This document shows, in pieces, positions 56,954 to 64,000 of a stretch of 64,000 bases of DNA. Each line of letters opens with the position of its first letter. Positions within the stretch are counted from its first letter, which is position 1. Under the pieces are notes generated by a model. That model saw only the letters and a list, made by a program, of their open reading frames with translations, was not told the origin of the DNA and did no database searches. Location of the stretch: contig NZ_CP037951.1 in the NCBI RefSeq assembly GCF_004358445.1, positions 917,501 to 981,500 of the forward strand. The letters are read 5' to 3'. Source of the DNA: Parashewanella tropica. GTDB lineage: Bacteria > Pseudomonadota > Gammaproteobacteria > Enterobacterales > Shewanellaceae. The position numbers were made by a program, and so were the translations under genes.

Positions 56954-56982
56954 TTTACCCAGACTTGGTATCTGGGTATAAT
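56954..56982 (+). promoter_or_regulatory. guaB promoter with embedded palindrome
   Basis: A -35-like TTTACC (56954-56959) and a perfect -10 TATAAT (56977-56982) are 17 bases apart. The whole spacer is a dyad, ACCCAGA-N7-TCTGGGT (56957-56977), so a bound protein would block RNA polymerase. It is unlike the PurR operator of Escherichia coli. The promoter elements are seen directly; the regulator is unknown. Confidence 0.7.
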
Positions 56983-57032
56983 CCGTCCGCAATATTTCAC
57001 CTTCAACCCTACACCTCAAGGGAGATGTTGCC

Positions 57033-58499
57033 GTGCTAAGACTCAAAAAAGAAGCGCTCACGTTTGACGATGTATTACTCGTGCCTGCTCATTCTACAGT
57101 CCTCCCAAACACAGCCAATTTACAAACTCGCCTAACTCAAACCATCAATCTTAATGTGCCAATCGTTTCCGCTGCTATGGATACCGTAACCGAAGCTCGC
57201 TTAGCGATTTCAATGGCTCAGGAAGGCGGTTTAGGTTTTATTCATAAAAATATGAGCATCGAACAACAAGCTGAAGAAGTTCGAAAAGTAAAAATTTATG
57301 AAGCAGGCATCATTCAGCAACCTGTTACCGTTTCACCAAGTACAACCCTAAAAGAAGTGAGAGAGTTAACTCACCGTAATGGTTTTGCTGGCTATCCGGT
57401 TATCAATGATTCAAACGAATTAGTAGGCATTATCACTGGTCGTGATGTTCGCTTTATTACTGATTGGAACATCACGGTTGAACAAGTGATGACACCAAAA
57501 GAGCGTTTAGTTACCGTGAAAGAAGGTACAGCTCTGGTTGATGTTCAAGCGCTAATGCATACCAATCGTATTGAAAAAATCTTAGTGGTCGATGATAACT
57601 TCAAACTCAAAGGTTTGATCACAGTTAAAGATTTTGAGAAAGCCGAGCGTAAGCCTAATGCTTGTAAAGACGAGCTTGGTCGATTACGTGTTGGTGCAGC
57701 CGTTGGTGCTGGTGCAGGTAACGAAGAGCGTGTAGATGCGCTGGTTAAAGCTGGCGCTGATGTGTTGTTGATTGACTCATCTCACGGTCACTCGGAAGGT
57801 GTTCTTCAGCGTATTCGTGAAACTCGTGCTAAGTATCCTGATTTACAAATCGTGGGCGGCAACGTAGCAACCGCGGAAGGGGCTTTAGCCTTAGTTGAAG
57901 CGGGCGTAAATGCGGTAAAAGTGGGTATTGGCCCGGGCTCTATTTGTACCACTCGTATCGTTACAGGTGTTGGTGTTCCTCAAATTACGGCGGTTTCTGA
58001 TGCCGCTGAAGCGTTAAAAGATTTGGATATTCCCGTGATTGCTGATGGTGGTATTCGTTTTTCTGGTGATTTAGCTAAAGCACTAGCCGCTGGTGCATCG
58101 TGCATCATGGCAGGCTCTATGTTTGCGGGTACAGAAGAAGCTCCGGGTGAAACCATTTTATTCCAAGGTCGTACTTATAAGTCATATCGTGGTATGGGTT
58201 CTTTAGGAGCGATGTCTCAAGGTTCATCAGACCGTTATTTCCAAACCGATAATGCCGCTGACAAGCTAGTGCCAGAAGGCATTGAAGGTCGAGTACCCTA
58301 CAAAGGGCACTTAAAAGAAATCATCCACCAGCAAATGGGCGGTTTGCGCTCATGCATGGGGCTAACAGGTTGTGCCACGATTCAAGAGCTGAATACCAAA
58401 GCTGAGTTTGTAAAAGTAACTTCAGCAGGCATGGGTGAGTCGCACGTGCATGATGTCACCATGACGAAAGAAGCGCCTAATTACCGTACTGGTGTGTAG
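57033..58499 (+). CDS. guaB: IMP dehydrogenase
   Basis: This enzyme oxidises IMP to XMP with NAD, the committed step to GMP. The 488 residues have two CBS domains at about 93-205 within the barrel. The catalytic Cys305 is in [15 protein letters not shown] and the flap RYFQ follows. The start is a GTG, preceded by AGGGAG. It is the first gene of guaB-guaA. A structured repeat sits between the two genes. Upstream is a palindromic promoter and, unusually, three small secreted-protein genes instead of a divergent xseA. Confidence 0.97.
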   Translation: MLRLKKEALTFDDVLLVPAHSTVLPNTANLQTRLTQTINLNVPIVSAAMDTVTEARLAISMAQEGGLGFIHKNMSIEQQAEEVRKVKIYEAGIIQQPVTVSPSTTLKEVRELTHRNGFAGYPVINDSNELVGIITGRDVRFITDWNITVEQVMTPKERLVTVKEGTALVDVQALMHTNRIEKILVVDDNFKLKGLITVKDFEKAERKPNACKDELGRLRVGAAVGAGAGNEERVDALVKAGADVLLIDSSHGHSEGVLQRIRETRAKYPDLQIVGGNVATAEGALALVEAGVNAVKVGIGPGSICTTRIVTGVGVPQITAVSDAAEALKDLDIPVIADGGIRFSGDLAKALAAGASCIMAGSMFAGTEEAPGETILFQGRTYKSYRGMGSLGAMSQGSSDRYFQTDNAADKLVPEGIEGRVPYKGHLKEIIHQQMGGLRSCMGLTGCATIQELNTKAEFVKVTSAGMGESHVHDVTMTKEAPNYRTGV

Positions 58500-58515
58500 G
58501 TTTTAGAGAGTGTTC

Positions 58516-58616
58516 TAAGGAGCAACTTTGCCAACGCCAACTGAAGCGCACGTCCTTGTGCTGACGACCGTGACTTCCTGTCACGGACGGTTGTCTTATG
58601 GCAAAGTCGCCCCTTA
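58516..58616 (+). repeat. Structured dispersed repeat, copy 3
   Basis: This element lies within the guaB-guaA gap. Outer arms TAAGGAGCAACTTTGCCA and TGGCAAAGTCGCCCCTTA pair at 16 of 18 positions. The core matches copy 1 at about 62 of 65 positions and includes CCGTGAC-TTCCT-GTCACGG. Because it is inside an operon it could be transcribed and shape guaA expression. Confidence 0.85.
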
Positions 58617-58717
58617 TAAGTCGACGCTTTTATCTAAAATGAACATCATAATTATCAGAAAATAAAGAATCATAATTACTTCCGAATGGGAGTGATTTAT
58701 CATACTAAAGGTCAAAC

Positions 58718-60295
58718 ATGAACGATATCCATGAGCATAAGATCCTGATCTTAGACTTCGGCTCTCAATATACTCAGCTTATTGCCCGTCGTATCCGTGA
58801 AATCGGTGTTTATTGTGAATTATGGGCGTGGGATGTTTCTGAACAAGACATTCGTGAATTTGCGCCTAACGGTATTATCCTTGCGGGTGGCCCTGAAAGT
58901 GTAACGGCTGAAAACTCTCCTCGCGCTCCTGAATACGTATTTAACGCTGGTGTTCCTGTGTTGGGTATCTGCTATGGCATGCAAACTATGTCAGAGCAAT
59001 TGGGTGGTAAAGTTATCCAAGGTGTTGGCGAAGGTGAGTTTGGTTACGCCCAAGTTGAAATGATCTCAGAATCAGCCTTGTTCAAAGACATTGAAGATGC
59101 TGTATCTGAGCATGGCAAGCCGCTTCTTGATGTGTGGATGAGCCACGGTGATAAGGTTTCAGAAATCCCTGATGACTTTAAAGCTGTAGCGCAAACTGAA
59201 ACATGTCCATACGCCATCATGTCGAATGAAGACAAGCGCTTTTATGGTGTTCAGTTTCACCCTGAAGTAACTCATACTCGTCAAGGTCTACGTATTTTAT
59301 CTAACTTCGTATTAGATATTTGTCAGTGTGATGCCAACTGGAAACCAGCAAACATCATCGAAGATGCGGTTGCTCGTATTAAAGAGCAAGTGGGCGATGA
59401 TGAAGTTATTTTAGGTCTTTCAGGTGGTGTTGATTCATCGGTTGTGGCTATGCTGCTTCACCGTGCTATTGGCGATAAGCTGACGTGTGTGTTCGTTGAT
59501 AATGGCTTACTGCGTTTGAATGAAGCCAAGCAAGTAATGGAAATGTTTGGCGATCACTTTGGTTTAAACATCGTGCATGTCGATGCTGAAAACCGTTTCC
59601 TTGAAGCCTTAAAAGGTGAAGCTGATCCAGAAACCAAGCGTAAGATCATTGGTCACGTCTTTGTTGAGATCTTCGATGAAGAATCTAAAAAGTGTGTGAA
59701 CGCTAAATGGTTAGCACAAGGCACCATCTATCCTGATGTGATTGAATCTGCGGGAAGTAAAACGGGTAAAGCGCATGTGATCAAGTCTCACCATAACGTA
59801 GGTGGGTTGCCTGACGATATGGAGCTTGGTTTAGTTGAGCCATTACGTGAGCTGTTTAAAGACGAAGTTCGTAAGATCGGTCTTGAGTTAGGCTTGCCAT
59901 ATAACATGCTTTATCGTCATCCATTCCCTGGTCCGGGTCTTGGTGTACGTGTGCTTGGTGAAATCAAAAAAGAATACTGCGATTTGCTACGTCGTGCTGA
60001 TGCTATCTTTATTGAAGAGTTGCATGCCGCTGATTTGTATAACAAAGTCAGTCAAGCTTTTACTGTGTTCTTGCCTGTTCGTTCAGTGGGCGTAATGGGT
60101 GATGGTCGTAAATACGATTGGGTTGTATCACTTCGTGCCGTTGAAACCATCGACTTTATGACGGCGCATTGGGCACACTTACCGTATGACTTCTTAGGTC
60201 GAGTATCGAATCGCATCATTAACGAAATCGATGGTATTTCGCGCGTGGTTTATGATATTTCAGGTAAGCCACCAGCTACTATTGAGTGGGAATAA
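58718..60295 (+). CDS. guaA: GMP synthase, glutamine-hydrolysing
   Basis: This enzyme converts XMP to GMP using glutamine and ATP. The 525 residues have the class I glutaminase with Cys85 (LGICYGMQT), His181 and Glu183 (FHPEVTH). The PP-loop is [10 protein letters not shown] (about 233-242) and the dimerisation domain is at the C terminus, ending TIEWE. AAGG lies ahead of the ATG. Co-oriented with guaB, 218 bases downstream, with a structured repeat between. Ends with a terminator before the next gene. Confidence 0.97.
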   Translation: MNDIHEHKILILDFGSQYTQLIARRIREIGVYCELWAWDVSEQDIREFAPNGIILAGGPESVTAENSPRAPEYVFNAGVPVLGICYGMQTMSEQLGGKVIQGVGEGEFGYAQVEMISESALFKDIEDAVSEHGKPLLDVWMSHGDKVSEIPDDFKAVAQTETCPYAIMSNEDKRFYGVQFHPEVTHTRQGLRILSNFVLDICQCDANWKPANIIEDAVARIKEQVGDDEVILGLSGGVDSSVVAMLLHRAIGDKLTCVFVDNGLLRLNEAKQVMEMFGDHFGLNIVHVDAENRFLEALKGEADPETKRKIIGHVFVEIFDEESKKCVNAKWLAQGTIYPDVIESAGSKTGKAHVIKSHHNVGGLPDDMELGLVEPLRELFKDEVRKIGLELGLPYNMLYRHPFPGPGLGVRVLGEIKKEYCDLLRRADAIFIEELHAADLYNKVSQAFTVFLPVRSVGVMGDGRKYDWVVSLRAVETIDFMTAHWAHLPYDFLGRVSNRIINEIDGISRVVYDISGKPPATIEWE

Positions 60296-60362
60296 TTATT
60301 AATGCCGATTATTGGCTATTATTTAGCTTAACAACTGCTGAATAAAGTCACATTTGTAGTAA

Positions 60363-60399
60363 AAACAAAGTGATATATTTGTAAAATATCACTTTGTTT
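60363..60399 (+). terminator. Terminator after guaA
   Basis: AAACAAAGTGATAT and ATATCACTTTGTTT form a 14-bp perfect stem with a 9-base loop, followed by ATTTC. It lies 67 bases past guaA and 21 before the next ATG. The stem is AT-rich, so it may also act as a leader structure for the next gene. Confidence 0.65.
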
Positions 60400-60420
60400 A
60401 TTTCAAGTTCAAGGTACGCA

Positions 60421-62514
<2,094 letters not shown>

Positions 62515-63046
62515 GATTTACTCCTTTGTAATTAGAAACTGTTTATTTTTCTGTCTCGGAAGGTACAGCTCCTTGTACAGACTATAGCGTAATCTAGGTA
62601 AGTAATGTTACAGAAATAAGACTGGATAACGACTTTTTCAAGATTGGATCAAACAAGTAGCAGATTATTAATCAGAAAATACCATTCACATTAATTAATT
62701 GTGTTTATAGAGGAGCTTTAGCACAGGAAATATAAGGCGCAATGACGAATCATAGCCGTAGCTATGGTGAGGAATTACAACGCGGTAGTTGCAAAGCTAA
62801 AGCTCAATCTAAGGCACAATTAATTGATACGAATGGTATAAAAAACAGTTTTTTGAAAATAGGTCGTAGAAACATGCGGTAAACCCTATGATCTTAGAGT
62901 GGGTAGGATGAATTCACTCATCGAATTATCTATAATAGCGCGCAAAAATAAAGGTGATGTTTGCTGATTTTTCGGCTGATTGTGTGCCTGAAAAATTAAC
63001 AACTCACTACACCCTGTACCCCAACATAAACATAAGGTGAACAGAC
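62515..63046. other. Intergenic region, tadA to purL, with MITE-like element
   Basis: This is a 532-base gap where other gammaproteobacteria usually carry mltF. It holds a MITE-like element (62679-62839). TGTACAAGGAGCTGTACC, read on the minus strand upstream of the small basic gene, is an imperfect dyad of unknown role. The purL promoter must lie in the last 200 bases, but no convincing pair of boxes was picked. Confidence 0.5.
62679..62839. mobile_element. MITE-like element with 25-bp terminal inverted repeats
   Basis: The ends ATACCATTCACATTAATTAA (left, continuing to 62703) and the reverse complement of 62815-62839 agree at about 22 of 25 positions. Internally AGCTTTAGC pairs with GCTAAAGCT and CATAGC-CGTA-GCTATG forms a central hairpin. 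The whole 161-base unit can fold back on itself. No reading frame. It looks like a widespread small repeat of marine gammaproteobacteria (recalled, not searched). Confidence 0.7.
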
Positions 63047-63049
63047 GTG

Positions 63050-64000
63050 ATGGAGATCATCCGCGGAGCCCCAGCACTTTCGGATTTTAACGTGCAAAAA
63101 TTGCTGCAAGCATGTCGCAGCCAATCCCTTCCGGTGCAAAATATATACGCCGAATTTATCCACCTCGCTGATACTAGCGCCCCACTCGAAACCACTGAGC
63201 AACAACAATTAGAAAAACTGCTTACGTACGGTCCTAAGTTGGAAGTGCATCAGCCACAAGGTCAACTTTTCTTCGTTACTCCTCGCCCTGGCACCATTTC
63301 TCCTTGGTCTTCAAAAGCAACCGATATTGCCCACAACTGTGATTTAAGCAAAGTGAACCGTTTAGAACGCGGTATTGCGTATTACGTTGAAAGTGATGCG
63401 TTAACTTCTGAGCAGCAGAACGTGCTTTCAGGATTATTGCATGATCGAATGGTTGAAGCGGTATTTACCGATATCGAATCAGCGAGCGTGTTGTTTGTGC
63501 AAACCGAACCTAAGCCGTTTACTAGCGTAAACATTTTAGAGGAAGGTCGCACTGCTCTTGAGCAAGCAAACCAATCTATGGGCTTAGCACTTGCGGAAGA
63601 TGAAATTGATTACTTGGTTGAGAATTTCACTCAACTAGGTCGTAACCCAAATGACATCGAGTTGATGATGTTTGCTCAAGCGAACTCTGAGCATTGCCGT
63701 CATAAAATCTTTAATGCCGATTGGACAATTGATGGTGAAAAGCAGCCAAAATCATTGTTCAAGATGATTAAAAACACCTTTGAAACGACACCTGATCACG
63801 TTTTATCGGCTTACAAAGATAACGCCGCTGTGATGGAAGGCTCAGTTGCAGGTCGATTCTTCCCAAATCAAGACGGTACCTATAACTATCATACTGAGCC
63901 AATGCATGTGCTGATGAAGGTTGAAACTCACAATCACCCTACGGCAATCAGTCCGTATCCGGGGGCTGCAACAGGCTCAGGCGGTGAAATTCGTGATGAA
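63050..64000 (+). CDS. purL: Phosphoribosylformylglycinamidine synthase, N-terminal part
   Basis: This large single-chain enzyme of purine synthesis makes FGAM from FGAR, glutamine and ATP. Only the first 317 codons are in the window; the frame is open to the edge (family about 1295 residues). [19 protein letters not shown] is the conserved start. A GTG one codon earlier (63047) is equally possible because AAGG is better spaced from it. [17 protein letters not shown] and [16 protein letters not shown] are the family landmarks for the FGAM-synthase domain. It follows guaB-guaA-tadA, as usual, but without the divergent mltF. Confidence 0.96.
   Translation, partial: MEIIRGAPALSDFNVQKLLQACRSQSLPVQNIYAEFIHLADTSAPLETTEQQQLEKLLTYGPKLEVHQPQGQLFFVTPRPGTISPWSSKATDIAHNCDLSKVNRLERGIAYYVESDALTSEQQNVLSGLLHDRMVEAVFTDIESASVLFVQTEPKPFTSVNILEEGRTALEQANQSMGLALAEDEIDYLVENFTQLGRNPNDIELMMFAQANSEHCRHKIFNADWTIDGEKQPKSLFKMIKNTFETTPDHVLSAYKDNAAVMEGSVAGRFFPNQDGTYNYHTEPMHVLMKVETHNHPTAISPYPGAATGSGGEIRDE

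Overview
The window looks like chromosomal DNA of an AT-rich marine gammaproteobacterium of the Shewanella / Parashewanella kind. The evidence is gene order. The blocks leuS-lptE-holA-nadD, lnt-corC-ybeY-ybeZ-miaB with a divergent ubiF, and guaB-guaA-tadA-purL are all the classical gammaproteobacterial arrangements, and paired DUF1800/DUF1501 genes are common in Shewanella. No rRNA, tRNA, CRISPR array or intact transposase was seen. The assignment to genus is inference.

Layout: (1) 1-7.4 kb holds a heavy-metal RND efflux operon (CzcC-CzcB-CzcA, then a cut-off HupE/UreJ-like gene). It lies next to a BlaI repressor and a short BlaR1-like M56 membrane protease. One palindrome, ACCGA-N7-TCGGT, occurs three times in front of czcC and once, slightly degenerate, on the blaI promoter. 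(2) 7.5-9 kb: a YfcC-type carrier. (3) 9-12.3 kb: three unusual minus-strand genes (a DUF442-like phosphatase, a coiled-coil protein with two hydrophobic segments, and an orphan), which look like host-interaction genes. (4) 12.6-32 kb: the cell-envelope, NAD and RNA-processing housekeeping blocks, interrupted by two ankyrin-repeat genes and a DUF1800/DUF1501 pair. (5) 32.4-37.3 kb: an operon with an MMPL-type exporter, a LolA-like protein, an outer-membrane protein and a DUF2892 protein, behind a double palindromic operator. (6) 37.4-42.2 kb: a small secreted four-cysteine protein, a second DUF1800/DUF1501 pair, and a secreted coiled-coil protein with a ricin-type lectin domain. (7) 43-51.7 kb: a drug-type RND pump, dgkA with a LapC/YejM-like sulfatase-fold protein, and pncA-pncB. 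(8) 51.7-64 kb: xseA, asnB, three more small four-cysteine secreted proteins, guaB, guaA, a PPR/TPR-like orphan, tadA, a 38-residue basic ORF and the start of purL.

The most novel material is in four places. First, a family of four paralogous secreted proteins has the signature C-x(5,6)-C-x(9,10)-C-x(22,23)-C; three are in tandem just ahead of guaB and one lies alone near 37.5 kb. Second, a roughly 100-bp structured repeat occurs three times (28.2, 53.3 and 58.5 kb). Its core is nearly invariant, while its outer stems differ in sequence but keep pairing. Third, a perfect AU-rich hairpin buries the ribosome-binding site of an ankyrin-repeat gene (19.1 kb), which suggests translational or thermal control. 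Fourth, a metal-efflux operon appears to be placed under a BlaI/BlaR1-type protease switch that has no beta-lactam sensor domain. Three further MITE-like inverted-repeat elements (42.7, 49.6 and 62.7 kb) and a REPIN-like doublet (15.7 kb) show that the intergenic regions are rich in small mobile or structured DNA.

How the genes work together: the housekeeping blocks supply lipoprotein maturation (lnt), LPS export and assembly (lptE, lapC-like, dgkA), NAD synthesis and salvage (nadD, pncA, pncB), purine synthesis (guaB, guaA, purL) and tRNA modification or charging (miaB, tadA, leuS). The eukaryote-like proteins (ankyrin, PPR-like, tyrosine-phosphatase-like, lectin) are scattered singly between these blocks. 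This suggests repeated small insertions rather than one island, and is consistent with an animal-associated lifestyle.
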